This document shows positions 8,944 to 16,511 of a stretch of DNA of 64,000 nt, in pieces. Origin of the DNA: Lachnospiraceae bacterium (GTDB lineage: Bacteria > Bacillota > Clostridia > Lachnospirales > Lachnospiraceae); contig JAFXQK010000010.1 in assembly GCA_017527205.1 (NCBI GenBank), positions 62,001 through 126,000 of the forward strand, written 5' to 3'. Each line of letters starts with the position of its first letter. Positions within the stretch are counted from its first letter, which is position 1. The translations under genes and the position numbers were made by a program. The notes below the pieces were generated by a model. The model was given only the letters and a program-made list of their open reading frames with translations. It was not told the origin of the DNA and did no database searches.

Positions 8944-9491
8944 ATGCATTTTGTTAATGCAAAAGGAATACTGACTGGTAGTGGTGGTCATTATGGAATG
9001 AATATCTATCGGGGATGTAGTCATGGGATGATGACTTGTGCCAGGTACTGGAACCGAATGTCTGCAATACAAAACGGCGGATTGAAGTGCTGGAAGAAAT
9101 GCAGCAAAGGGGAATTTCTACTGTGGTTTGGTTGACTCCGATTCTGCCGTTCATCAATGATACGGAAGAAAATATAACATCTATCCTGAATGAATGCGTT
9201 CGGGTCGGTGTAAAAGGAATCGTAGATTTTGGCATGGGACTGACGCTTAGAGAGGGCGACCGGGAATACTATTATGAAGCACTTGATAAGCATTTTCCGG
9301 GGATGAAGGAACGCTATATCAAACGGTATGGAAATGCGTATGAACTACCAAGTCCCAAAGCCAGGGAACTGACTGAGATATTTCAAAGGATCTGTATGGA
9401 AAACGGGATTCTCTCAAGTCCGGAGGATTGTTTCCGGTTTATGAGTGAATTGCCGGAGAAATATCCGCAGATGAGTATATTTGACCTATAA
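8944..9491 (+). pseudogene. SPL-family radical SAM protein with internal deletion
   Basis: The beginning (MHFVNAKGILT...GMNIYRGCSHG) is the start of a radical SAM protein of the spore-photolyase-like group, but the sequence breaks off right before the CxxxCxxC cluster. In another frame from about 9036 the C-terminal half continues (EPNVCNTKRRIEVLEEM, VVWLTPILPFINDTEENI, to MSIFDL). More than 100 codons, including the iron-sulphur and SAM site, are missing and the frame is shifted, so the gene is dead. A second fragment of a paralogue lies at 37383-37550. Confidence 0.85.
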
Positions 9492-9508
9492 AGAGGGAGG
9501 CTGTACAT

Positions 9509-10255
9509 ATGGAGTACATCAGAGTTACAAACGATAATCTGGAAAAGGAGCACATCTGTTGTGCCATTTCCAATAATAAGGATGTGCAGGTTTCTTCTAA
9601 GAAGGCCTGGCTTGCTGACAGATTTGATGATGGGCTTGTTTTTCTTAAGAGTGTGGAGCGGGGAAAGTGCTTCATTGAGTATATTCCGGCAGAAAATGCA
9701 TGGGTTCCAATTAAGGCGGATGGATATATGTATATTGACTGTCTGTGGGTGTCTGGTTCCTTCAAGGGGCATGGGTACTCAACGGAATTATTGGATGCCT
9801 GCATCGAAGATAGTAAAGAAAAGGGAAAGAAAGGGCTGTGTATACTGGCGGCAGCTAAGAAGAAACCATTCCTTGCTGATCCCAAATTCCTGAAATATAA
9901 AGGTTTTACTGTGTGTGATGAGGCAGATAACGGAATCCAGTTGTGGTATTTGCCCTTTGAGAAGGAAGCGGAAAAGCCGGGGTTCAGGGAATGCGCAAAG
10001 CATCCTCACATAGAAGAAAAAGGATATGTGCTGTACTACACCAGCCAGTGTCCGTTCAATGCGAAGTATGTTCCGGTTTTAGAGCAGACAGCGAAAGAGA
10101 ATGATATACAATTTCATGCGGTTCATATTGAAAGCAGAGAGGAAGCACAGAACGCTCCGACTCCGATCACAAACTATGCGATGTTTTATGATGGAGAATA
10201 TATTACGAATGAGCAGATGAACGATAAAAAGTTTCTGAAGCTCGTGAATGGATAG
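9509..10255 (+). CDS. GNAT acetyltransferase with YoaP-like C-terminal domain
   Basis: 248 residues. The N-terminal GNAT fold shows the acetyl-CoA-binding turn in LWVSGSFKGHGYSTELLDACIEDSKEKG (about residues 79-106). The C-terminal part from about residue 170 (GYVLYYTSQCPFNAKYVPVLEQTAKEN) is a YoaP-type thioredoxin-like module with one Cys in SQCPF. The Shine-Dalgarno AGAGGGAGG supports the start. Substrate unknown. It is separated from the TfoX-like gene downstream by only ten bases, so the two are probably co-transcribed. Confidence 0.85.
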   Translation: MEYIRVTNDNLEKEHICCAISNNKDVQVSSKKAWLADRFDDGLVFLKSVERGKCFIEYIPAENAWVPIKADGYMYIDCLWVSGSFKGHGYSTELLDACIEDSKEKGKKGLCILAAAKKKPFLADPKFLKYKGFTVCDEADNGIQLWYLPFEKEAEKPGFRECAKHPHIEEKGYVLYYTSQCPFNAKYVPVLEQTAKENDIQFHAVHIESREEAQNAPTPITNYAMFYDGEYITNEQMNDKKFLKLVNG

Positions 10256-10265
10256 GAGGGGAAGT

Positions 10266-10580
10266 ATGGCATCAACAAAAGAGTATCTGGACTTTGTTCT
10301 GGAGCAATTATCAGAATTGGATGAAGTAAGCTCAAGGGCGATGATGGGAGAATACATCCTATATTATCGCGGAAAGGTATTTGGCGGAATATACGATGAC
10401 AGGCTTCTTGTAAAGCCGGTTCCGGTAGCAGTCAAACTGATGCCGGATGCAGAGAGGGAACTGCCATATGAAGGGGCGAAAGAGATGATCCTAGTGGATG
10501 ATGTTGATAATCGAGAGTTCCTATGTGAGCTGATTCAGAGTATGTGGGAAGAATTGCCGGAGAAGAAAAAGAAGAAATAA
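10266..10580 (+). CDS. TfoX/Sxy N-terminal domain protein
   Basis: 104 residues: MASTKEYLDFVLEQL, then VSSRAMMGEYILYYRGKVFGGIYDDRLLVKPV, the typical TfoX N-terminal domain. The start at 10266 is preferred over an upstream ATG at 10248 because AGGAGGGG lies just before it. In proteobacteria TfoX activates competence; in Firmicutes the single-domain form has no proven role. It ends in a lysine-rich tail. A terminator follows at 10654. Confidence 0.85.
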   Translation: MASTKEYLDFVLEQLSELDEVSSRAMMGEYILYYRGKVFGGIYDDRLLVKPVPVAVKLMPDAERELPYEGAKEMILVDDVDNREFLCELIQSMWEELPEKKKKK

Positions 10581-10653
10581 GATTGATTACTCAAAGATTG
10601 CAGATAATCAAGAGAGAAAAAATAATAGCATAAGACATGCAAGTAACAAGTAT

Positions 10654-10690
10654 GACCGGTGGAGATTAAGTTCTCTGCCGGTCTTTTTTT
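10654..10690 (+). terminator. Rho-independent terminator
   Basis: GACCGG pairs with CCGGTC around TGGAGATTAAGTTCTCTG, followed by seven T. The loop word is nearly repeated near 6835 (TGGAGATTGAGTTCTCTGC), inside a second hairpin followed by T's, so this terminator type occurs twice in the accessory region. Confidence 0.8.
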
Positions 10691-10769
10691 GTGCCTTGAA
10701 ATTAATACCGAATCCTGTTGTGCATATCATGCCGCTTATCTCCATTCCCCAGTAGGAGGTGGATGTCCT

Positions 10770-10898
10770 ATGACTATAGAAGAAATGAAAGCGGTTGATG
10801 TAAGGACGGTAGATCCCGAAACGCTGGTGGATGTTACACAGATTGTTATCCCGGAGAGGATAAGAGAAAAAAATCTAATACATCTGAGATCGCAATAA
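10770..10898 (+). pseudogene. Truncated DUF6870-like small protein
   Basis: With a strong AGGAGG site, ATG 10770 opens a 42-codon frame MTIEEMKAVDVRTVDPETLVD, the typical start of DUF6870 proteins found on mobile elements. The usual remainder, with its CxxC-like segment, is replaced by a short unrelated tail (LIHLRSQ). It is therefore probably a deletion remnant, although the peptide could still be made. Confidence 0.55.
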
Positions 10899-10991
10899 TA
10901 ATGAGAGTGAAAAGGTATGCAAATAGGTATTCTAAGGAATGTCGGTTCCTCAAACCTCCTTATTTTATTGTTTTTTTAAGCAAGTTTTTCT

Positions 10992-11011
10992 TTCAAGTCC
11001 GGCTGCCAGCA
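10992..11011 (+). repeat. tRNA 3'-end-like core, copy 2
   Basis: Identical in all 20 bases to the copies at 6472 and 22048. Upstream, 10948-10978 resembles 22000-22032 in front of copy 3 (shared TCAAACCTCCTTATT and a run of T). Here the hairpin before the core is imperfect. A terminator follows at 11031. Confidence 0.7.
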
Positions 11012-11030
11012 TGTAACATATTTTTGTGAG

Positions 11031-11066
11031 AAGCCTTGAAATTGATGAGATTTCAAGGCTTTTTTG
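11031..11066 (+). terminator. Terminator after core copy 2
   Basis: AAGCCTTGAAAT pairs exactly with ATTTCAAGGCTT around TGATGAG and is followed by T's. It lies 20 bases after the tRNA-like core. Confidence 0.85.
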
Positions 11067-11495
11067 TTGATTAAATTTGAAATCTATGCCCCCAAAGCTT
11101 TGATGCTGCCGTCACGGTGGCAGAAGAGTTAATTTTGAAATAGGATGTTAAGATTTCTAGGATAAAAGTCAATTGGAGTCATGTCAAGTTCTTTTTGTAA
11201 TGTTCGCACAATGCTAAACAATGTCTTTGTAATGTTTAACAATGTTCTTGTAATGTTCCGTAATGTTTGGTATGACAGCATTAAGATGAGAAGATTGCTG
11301 CTGGACTGTCCATAATGGATAAGGATGCGGAGATCCAGAGGGATAAGAAGGGTTTTTTTGCCCAAATAGCCTTGAAGCAGGTGTTACCTAATTCTTAGGA
11401 GCTCTTAGTCATTTTTCTTGTAGGTGTATTTTCACAGTGGTCTTTTATAGTACTATCTTATTTTTCAGTTTACATTAAGAGAATTTTATGAAATG
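11067..11495 (+). other. Non-coding stretch with degenerate AATGTT repeats
   Basis: No credible gene. Between about 11195 and 11275 the word TAATGTT/CAATGTT recurs six or more times at 9-15 base intervals, like a degraded repeat-rich protein tail. A 78-codon minus-strand frame over it has no ribosome site and only mirrors the repeats. Confidence 0.5.
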
Positions 11496-11508
11496 ATTTG
11501 ACAAAAGC

Positions 11509-11538
11509 TGTTTACAAAACACAAAAATATGGTAAAAT
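11509..11538 (+). promoter_or_regulatory. Promoter and likely operator of the XRE/ImmA-IrrE gene
   Basis: TTTACA (11511-11516) and TAAAAT (11533-11538) are spaced by 16 bases. The -35 is embedded in TGTTTACAAAACA (11509-11521), an inverted repeat with arms TGTTT/AAACA. Binding by the XRE domain of the downstream product would block the promoter; this is inferred from position. Confidence 0.55.
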
Positions 11539-11561
11539 ATAAACAGAAGGGAGATGGTGTT

Positions 11562-12605
11562 ATGTTTGGGAAAAATTTGAAATATTATCGACTGAAGAAT
11601 AATATGTCAATGAAGGAACTTGCTGATTCCGTGCATATTTCAGCAATGGCGATAAGCTATTATGAAAAAGAAGAACGCAAGCCAGACATGAAAACCATTA
11701 AAGCGCTTGCTGACGTATTGAAGATTCGAGTGACGGATTTTCTTGCATATAGAGATGAATCACTTTCTTTTAGTCATGAAGAGTTTAGAAAAAGCACGAA
11801 ATTAAACATGAAGCAACAAGAGTACGTTCGAGAATCCGTTGAAGAATACTTTAGCAGATTTTATCAGATTGTCCGTATTCTTGGTGGTGAAGTACTTCCC
11901 AAAATTAAGAGGATTCATGCAATTGAATTTTCGGGTTCCATAGATGAAAATGCATTGCGATTAAGAAAAGAATTAGGATTATCCCAAGAAGGACCTATTG
12001 GAAATATATCAGAGATTCTTGAAAACAGAGGTATTTTATTGTATTTTTGCGATATTGACAATGATGATTTTTCAGGAATGAATGGAAGGGTAAATGACAG
12101 GCCTTATATCATTGTTAACAAAAACATGACGGCGGAAAGAATTCGTTCAACTATGATCCATGAGTTAGCGCATTTCATGTTTCAATGGCCGGATGACATG
12201 GATGAAAAAGAAATCGAAAAAGCAGCAAATGCAATAAGTGGCGCCTTTTTGTTTCCGACGGGCGACATGGAGCGCGAGCTCGGAATTAGGAGGCGCGCCA
12301 TAACGAACGACATGATAGGAATATGTAAAGAATATGGTATTTCTATGTATATGTTAGTTATGCGGGCGAACAAGGATGGGATAATTAATGACAATGTGGC
12401 CAGGAACTTTTATATTAAGGCAAATAAGGCCGGATGGAAAAAGCATGAACCGTCAAGGATCGATGAGGAAAAATCAACGCTGTTTCATCAATTAGTTTAC
12501 CGCGCCGTGACGGAGGATGAAATATCGTTACAGAAAGGGGCAGAATTATTAAAGGAACCCTATGATGAGGTGAACAGGATCTGCTCTGCCATGGAGGTGG
12601 GGTAG
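11562..12605 (+). CDS. XRE-family regulator with ImmA/IrrE metallopeptidase domain
   Basis: 347 residues. The N-terminal helix-turn-helix (NMSMKELADSVHISAMAISYYEKEERKPD, about residues 12-40) is joined to an IrrE-type zinc peptidase with MIHELAHFMF (HExxH, about 198-207). Proteins of this type act as repressors that cleave or are paired with a partner protein. ATG 11562 is chosen over 11529 because GAAGGGAGA precedes it and the -10 box overlaps the earlier ATG. The stop abuts the start of the PIN gene, so the two form a unit of toxin-antitoxin or phage-control type; the peptidase may act on a target outside the window. Confidence 0.88.
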   Translation: MFGKNLKYYRLKNNMSMKELADSVHISAMAISYYEKEERKPDMKTIKALADVLKIRVTDFLAYRDESLSFSHEEFRKSTKLNMKQQEYVRESVEEYFSRFYQIVRILGGEVLPKIKRIHAIEFSGSIDENALRLRKELGLSQEGPIGNISEILENRGILLYFCDIDNDDFSGMNGRVNDRPYIIVNKNMTAERIRSTMIHELAHFMFQWPDDMDEKEIEKAANAISGAFLFPTGDMERELGIRRRAITNDMIGICKEYGISMYMLVMRANKDGIINDNVARNFYIKANKAGWKKHEPSRIDEEKSTLFHQLVYRAVTEDEISLQKGAELLKEPYDEVNRICSAMEVG

Positions 12606-13103
12606 ATGAAGTTTATTAGCAGTGACACAAATGTCTGGTTGGATTTTTCGGTAATTGATAAACTGGCTTGGCCTTTTCTGTTGCCTTATCAATATATTAT
12701 GAACAAGGATGCCGTAGAGAATGAATTATTATCACCCGTAGGCCTAAAGAAGAGTCTTCTTGGTTTGGGTTTACAACCAGTTGAACTAACGGAAGAAGAA
12801 TTTTATTTAACGGAAAGCTTTGGCGAAAAATATTCGAGACTTTCGTTGTATGATTGCGTGGCCTTGGCTATTGCGAAAAATAGAAAAATAAAGTTGATGA
12901 CGGGTGATGGCGCTCTACGAATAGCGGCTCAAAAAGAGGGTGTGTCTTTTATCGGGACGATAGGAATATTAGACGAATTGTATAACGGTGGATATATAAA
13001 AAAGGATGACTATGTCAACGGATTGGAGCTGTTAAAAAATAATAATGGGAAAAAAGTCCGATTGCCAGATGAAGAGTTGCAAAGGAGAATTGAGCACCCA
13101 TAA
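12606..13103 (+). CDS. PIN-domain protein, probable RNase toxin of a XRE-peptidase pair
   Basis: 165 residues with the acidic PIN residues: SSDTNVWLD (Asp about 7), a Glu in VENELL (about 40), LYDCVALAIA (Asp about 83) and MTGDGALR (Asp about 100). PIN proteins are Mg-dependent RNases, often toxins. The ATG follows the stop of the XRE/ImmA-IrrE gene without spacer and a GGAGGTGGGG ribosome site lies in that gene's end, so synthesis is coupled. The partner acting as antitoxin is inferred. Confidence 0.82.
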   Translation: MKFISSDTNVWLDFSVIDKLAWPFLLPYQYIMNKDAVENELLSPVGLKKSLLGLGLQPVELTEEEFYLTESFGEKYSRLSLYDCVALAIAKNRKIKLMTGDGALRIAAQKEGVSFIGTIGILDELYNGGYIKKDDYVNGLELLKNNNGKKVRLPDEELQRRIEHP

Positions 13104-13147
13104 ACACTATATATTGTGCATGATATTACAATACATACAATATATAG

Positions 13148-13175
13148 TTGACAATCGAAGGAAATGATGTAATAA
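13148..13175 (+). promoter_or_regulatory. Candidate promoter of the small basic protein gene
   Basis: TTGACA (13148-13153) and TAATAA (13170-13175) are 16 bases apart. The leader to the start codon at 13358 would be about 175 nt and contains two stem-loops: CAGAG/CTCTG near 13232-13247 and CCAAAG/CTTTGG at about 13261-13277. Confidence 0.5.
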
Positions 13176-13357
13176 TGAAATCGCAAAATGGAATATGTTT
13201 GGTTATATAGAGATTACTCTATATAAGAAAAAGCCAGAGCATAACTCTGACTTCTCCCTTGCCAAAGAAGATCTTTGGACTTATTTGTCTCGCAAACACA
13301 TAATAACAAAGATAAACTTCTTTTGCAAGGAGATTTTGCAAAGGGAGGTGATGCGTT

Positions 13358-13483
13358 ATGCCAGTACATCATGGTGGAAAAGTTGGCGCTGTAGCAAAAA
13401 AACTAGCCAGTAAGTCAACAGGAAAGCAAACCAAAAGCAATGCTGGAAAGACACTTGTTAATCATAAGACGAAATACCATTAG
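13358..13483 (+). CDS. Small, very basic 41-residue protein
   Basis: ATG 13358 with a strong GGGAGGTGAT site opens a 41-codon frame beginning MPVHHGGKVGAVAKKLASK and ending NHKTKYH. About a quarter of the residues are Lys and four are His, while Asp, Glu and Cys are absent; there is no signal peptide or membrane segment. Composition suggests nucleic-acid binding or an antimicrobial-like peptide, but no family is recognised with confidence. It lies 250 bases after the PIN gene with its own promoter and a structured leader. Confidence 0.65.
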   Translation: MPVHHGGKVGAVAKKLASKSTGKQTKSNAGKTLVNHKTKYH

Positions 13484-13584
13484 CATGATTAACAAAGCGT
13501 AGACCTGAGCAAGTCGTAAAAAGGCTCTATTTTTAGTAATTTCAATGAAAAGAAAGCATTCAAAGAATAGAAAGGCAGAATGAT

Positions 13585-13866
13585 ATGACTGATTTTACAA
13601 CGATTACTGCTTGCGGTGAATGCTGCGTAGGTTGTTCCAAAAAGATTGAGGGTTCGTGCCCTGGTTGTATTGAGGCTGATGGACGGGTTCCGGAATGGGC
13701 TGAGTCAGGCAGGTGCAAAGTACATGCATGTGCAAGGGAACATGGCGTACAATTCTGTGGGTTTTGCAAGGAGTTTCCATGCGAGAAGCTTCCGGCAATC
13801 ATTTCATGGAATGCTAATGTCATAGATCACTTGACGGCGTTAAGGGATGAATACATACAGAGATAA
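13585..13866 (+). CDS. DUF3795 cysteine-rich protein
   Basis: 93 residues with a dense cysteine pattern: CGECCVGC, then CPGC, a Cys in GRCKVHAC and finally CGFCKEFPC, characteristic of DUF3795. The cysteines probably bind zinc. Function unknown. The stop lies 32 bases before the nucleoside phosphorylase-like start, so the two genes are likely co-transcribed. Confidence 0.85.
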   Translation: MTDFTTITACGECCVGCSKKIEGSCPGCIEADGRVPEWAESGRCKVHACAREHGVQFCGFCKEFPCEKLPAIISWNANVIDHLTALRDEYIQR

Positions 13867-13897
13867 ACAGGCCAATGGCAAGAAGGAGGTATTTACC

Positions 13898-14659
13898 ATG
13901 CTGCTTGAAGAATTTGACAGAGAAACCAATGCCATAATCAATCCGGACATGTGTGCGGAGAGAATAGAGGATTTTCCGGAAGTAACCATATCCTGTTTTT
14001 CATGGATGCTGTTTGACAGTGTGCTTGCGGCGTTTGAGGCTCGAAAAATAGCGGAGATCCATTCTGCCACGGGTCTCAATCCGGTATATGAAGTCGAGTA
14101 TAAAGGGAAGCGCTTTGCGCTGTTCCATTCATTGGTGGGCGAACCGATATGCGTTGCACAGTATGAAGAGCTGATGGCAATGGGAAGTAAGCGTCTCATA
14201 TTGCTCGGTAACTGCGGGGTCCTGAATAAAAGCATTGAGGATTGTGGCATTATCATACCAACCTCCGCGTTAAGAGATGAGGGGACAAGCTTTCATTATG
14301 CCAAGCCAAGCGACGTGATAGAAGTAAATAAAAAGTATAGAGACATTTTCAAGAAGGTTTTGGAAGATTGCGGCTATCCTTACGTTGAGGGCATGACGTG
14401 GACAACGGATGCCTGCTATCGTGAAACAAGGGAAAAAGTAAATCGCAGAAGAGAGCAGGGAGCCATCTGTGTTGAAATGGAATGTGCCGGCATGCAGGCG
14501 CTGTGTGATTTCAGAGGAACGGACTTCTTCCAGTTTTTCTATGCCGGAGACAATCTTGATCATTCCTCATGGGATCCAAGGAGTCTATCGAATGGTTCGC
14601 GCTTGGATGATAAGACGAAAATCATGTTTTTGGCGTTCGAACTGGGTTTGAGAATATAA
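13898..14659 (+). CDS. Nucleoside phosphorylase superfamily protein
   Basis: 253 residues of the PNP/UDP family fold. Visible are RLILLGNCGVL (phosphate-site strand, about residues 98-108), TTDACYRET (about 167-175) and CVEMECAGMQAL (about 189-200; the EMEC motif with the ribose-binding Met-Glu). The enzyme would cleave a purine or uridine nucleoside with phosphate. ATG 13898 is preferred over 13847 because AAGGAGG lies eight bases before it. It ends in GLRI without extra domains. Confidence 0.85.
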   Translation: MLLEEFDRETNAIINPDMCAERIEDFPEVTISCFSWMLFDSVLAAFEARKIAEIHSATGLNPVYEVEYKGKRFALFHSLVGEPICVAQYEELMAMGSKRLILLGNCGVLNKSIEDCGIIIPTSALRDEGTSFHYAKPSDVIEVNKKYRDIFKKVLEDCGYPYVEGMTWTTDACYRETREKVNRRREQGAICVEMECAGMQALCDFRGTDFFQFFYAGDNLDHSSWDPRSLSNGSRLDDKTKIMFLAFELGLRI

Positions 14660-14676
14660 CCAACAATATGTATTAT

Positions 14677-14741
14677 ATTGGTCCCCGGGGATGGGAATGA
14701 TGGGCCTAATAAATGAGCCACTAACCCCGTCCCCTGGTACC
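14677..14741. repeat. Long imperfect palindrome (REP-like)
   Basis: TTGGTCCCCGGGGATGGG can pair with CCCCGTCCCCTGGTACCAA (two mismatches, one wobble) around a 28-base loop. Neither side is followed by a T-run, so it is not a normal terminator. A mobile palindromic element or an mRNA-stabilising hairpin would fit. Confidence 0.5.
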
Positions 14742-14767
14742 AAAGCCAAAAAAACGGAGGGAGCGAC

Positions 14768-15115
14768 ATGATGGGTCAAGAGTCTGGAGACGCGAAGATA
14801 AACATTCATGTTGAAGTGAAAGGCATCGTCTTTGATACTGTTAGGTGCTCGGCCTATATCGACACGAGCCGGTTGGGTTCCATTACTCTGGCTTCAAACT
14901 TTATGTATACAAAAGGGTCTACGATTCATTGGTATGATGAAGCCAGCCACGGGATGTGCACACATCCTTGCACAAAAAGCGAGATCAGAGCTTTATATGA
15001 CATTCTTAAGGACATAGACGCATGTAACTGGATTCGCCTCGGAAGCAATACCAAAATCACGCCGGAGATCAAAGGAAAAATCCTTAAAATGATATGGGAG
15101 TACGTTGAGTCGTGA
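14768..15115 (+). CDS. Conserved-looking hypothetical protein
   Basis: 115 residues, no recognised family. The start is well supported by GGAGGGAG. The protein is probably soluble and alpha/beta, with three Cys and the segment HWYDEASHGMCTHPC in the middle, which could bind metal. It has its own ribosome site, follows the palindrome at 14677, and is followed by a 56-bp repeat and a terminator shared with the convergent XRE gene. Confidence 0.6.
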   Translation: MMGQESGDAKINIHVEVKGIVFDTVRCSAYIDTSRLGSITLASNFMYTKGSTIHWYDEASHGMCTHPCTKSEIRALYDILKDIDACNWIRLGSNTKITPEIKGKILKMIWEYVES

Positions 15116-15127
15116 ATGGGACGCCGA

Positions 15128-15183
15128 GATTCAACCATCAAGCGAACCGGACTCGACGGAGGAGTTATTGTATTCAAACGCGG
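15128..15183 (+). repeat. 56-bp dispersed repeat, copy A
   Basis: Begins GATTCAACCATCA and ends GAGTTATTGTATTCAAACGCGG. It matches 25509-25564 at 45 of 56 positions without gaps, with most differences being transitions. In both places it follows within 30 bases the stop codon of a small unrelated gene. Confidence 0.7.
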
Positions 15184-15254
15184 ACTATTGCAAGCAAAAG
15201 GCGAGGAGCTGAGGAAACCCTACACCGAAACACACATGGAATCACGCGGTATGA

Positions 15255-15297
15255 AAAGGCACGGGTTTAACAAGAGCATGATTAACCGCGTGCCTTT
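15255..15297. terminator. Bidirectional terminator between convergent genes
   Basis: AAAGGCACGGGTTTAA pairs with TTAACCGCGTGCCTTT (one mismatch, one wobble) around an 11-base loop. It lies between the hypothetical gene on the plus strand and the XRE gene on the minus strand. Confidence 0.75.
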
Positions 15298-15311
15298 ATT
15301 ATGTTCACGAA

Positions 15312-16205
15312 TCATTTCATCTGGAAAGCGAGGATCTTATCCGTCAAATCCTTTGGCGCTTTTGCAAGCTTAAGCTTTGCCTCGAAATCAGAGGCAAAGC
15401 TTGTAAGCAATGCGTTCAGGCTTTCCTCTGCCGTAAAGGGCTGGAATGCCTTTACGGCGTTACACAGCGTGACTGCTTCTTCGGTCTTCTCGCGAAGCGT
15501 TTTCTCCGGATAGCAAAACCAAATTTGTTTGGAAAGCTTGTTCAGTACAAATTTGCTCAATTCAAAAATGTTTTTGTTTAGCAGATCCGCAAATTCGGGC
15601 GTGTCCTTGGCGAAGAGCTGCTCGCTTTTTTGACCGGAGGTCTGATACCAGTCGGGCAAATCCTTTTGATAAAGCGCTAAGGCTTCCGAGGTCTGCCCGG
15701 CGGCGTGCAGAAGCTTTCCCTTCATCACGACGGCATCCGCACGGATAAAGGCGTCCTTACAACCATCAAGGATGCGGTCGCAGATTTTATCGATTTCCTC
15801 AGCATGTTCTATTACGTCATTTTTGTCATTATCGGCATATCCGCCGATCAGATCCCACATGTATAATTCCATAACGCGGTAATCATTAGGATACTTGCGA
15901 TATGCGTTGGCAGAAAGAGACTTGCATTTTCTTTGATGACATGCTTCCGCCTCGGTCTTGTGATCCCGCAGGAACTCCTGTATTTCCAACTCCACGGCGC
16001 AAGCATCATAACTCATAAGTTCGTCGATGGAAACCTGAAAATAAAAGGCGAGCTTAGGCAGGATGGAAATATCGGGCGTGGTATCTCCGCGCTCCCATTT
16101 GCTGACGGCTACGGCCGATACGTGCATGGATTCGGCCAGCTGTTCCTGCGTAACGCTCTTTTGAACGCGTAATCTTTTGATGTTTTCCCCAATCAATAGT
16201 TTCAT
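15312..16205 (-). CDS. XRE-family regulator with C-terminal helical repeat region
   Basis: 297 residues. The helix-turn-helix is typical (VQKSVTQEQLAESMHVSAVAVSKWERGDTTPD, about residues 13-44), followed by DELMSYD and a long helical part resembling tetratricopeptide-like repeats (GKLLHAAGQTSEALALYQKDL). Such proteins are common single-gene regulators in Clostridia; the ligand and targets are unknown. The start at 16205 is chosen over 16223 because AAAGGG lies suitably upstream. A good promoter precedes it. Confidence 0.82.
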   Translation of the reverse strand: MKLLIGENIKRLRVQKSVTQEQLAESMHVSAVAVSKWERGDTTPDISILPKLAFYFQVSIDELMSYDACAVELEIQEFLRDHKTEAEACHQRKCKSLSANAYRKYPNDYRVMELYMWDLIGGYADNDKNDVIEHAEEIDKICDRILDGCKDAFIRADAVVMKGKLLHAAGQTSEALALYQKDLPDWYQTSGQKSEQLFAKDTPEFADLLNKNIFELSKFVLNKLSKQIWFCYPEKTLREKTEEAVTLCNAVKAFQPFTAEESLNALLTSFASDFEAKLKLAKAPKDLTDKILAFQMK

Positions 16206-16244
16206 AGATTTTTTCCCTTTCATTTTATTCGACGTCGTAATTAC

Positions 16245-16272
16245 ATTATAGCAAACTGGTAAGTGATGACAA
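16245..16272 (-). promoter_or_regulatory. Promoter of the minus-strand XRE gene
   Basis: On the minus strand TTGTCA (16272-16267) and a perfect TATAAT (16250-16245) are separated by 16 bases, about 40 bases before the start codon. Confidence 0.65.
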
Positions 16273-16369
16273 GATAATGACGAGACGGAGGCACTTAACC
16301 GTCAGTTAATAATTTAATTAGAAACAAGATGCTTCGCAAGCAGGCAAAGCCTTCGAAAAGAAAACTAAT

Positions 16370-16398
16370 TTGACCGTTGTTTTTTGGTTTGATATACT
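16370..16398 (+). promoter_or_regulatory. Promoter of the AraC-type gene
   Basis: TTGACC (16370-16375), 17 bases, TATACT (16393-16398). The same box pair and spacing recurs at 20027 and 33365, and with TATGCT at 17447. Confidence 0.65.
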
Positions 16399-16425
16399 TG
16401 GGATGATGAAAGCCATAGATGTCAA

Positions 16426-16497
16426 CCCTGCACCGAAGCGCATTTTATGTCGGGAAAAAACTGCCATAACGAGCTACAATTCAGTCAGACGATTGGA
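16426..16497 (+). repeat. Leader repeat, copy A (in front of the AraC-type gene)
   Basis: A 72-bp segment from CCCTGCACCGAAGCGCATTT to CAGTCAGACGATTGG. It recurs with only a few differences at 25867-25940. Here it lies between promoter and start codon, so it is the transcribed leader of the AraC/GyrI-type gene; there it leads into a headless frame. Confidence 0.8.
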
Positions 16498-16511
16498 AAA
16501 GGAGCGAAACA

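Noticed and set aside
11129..11365. A 78-codon minus-strand frame
   Set aside because: It only mirrors degenerate AATGTT repeats, lacks a ribosome site and resembles no protein.
13195..13413. A 72-codon plus-strand frame overlapping the small basic gene
   Set aside because: No ribosome site; the strong GGGAGGTGAT site belongs to the other frame starting at 13358.
15128..15183. The 56-bp repeat as an integron attC site
   Set aside because: It begins with a sequence fitting RYYYAAC (ATTCAAC), but no matching GTTRRRY site ends it, the fold is poor in copy A, and no integron integrase is in the window.
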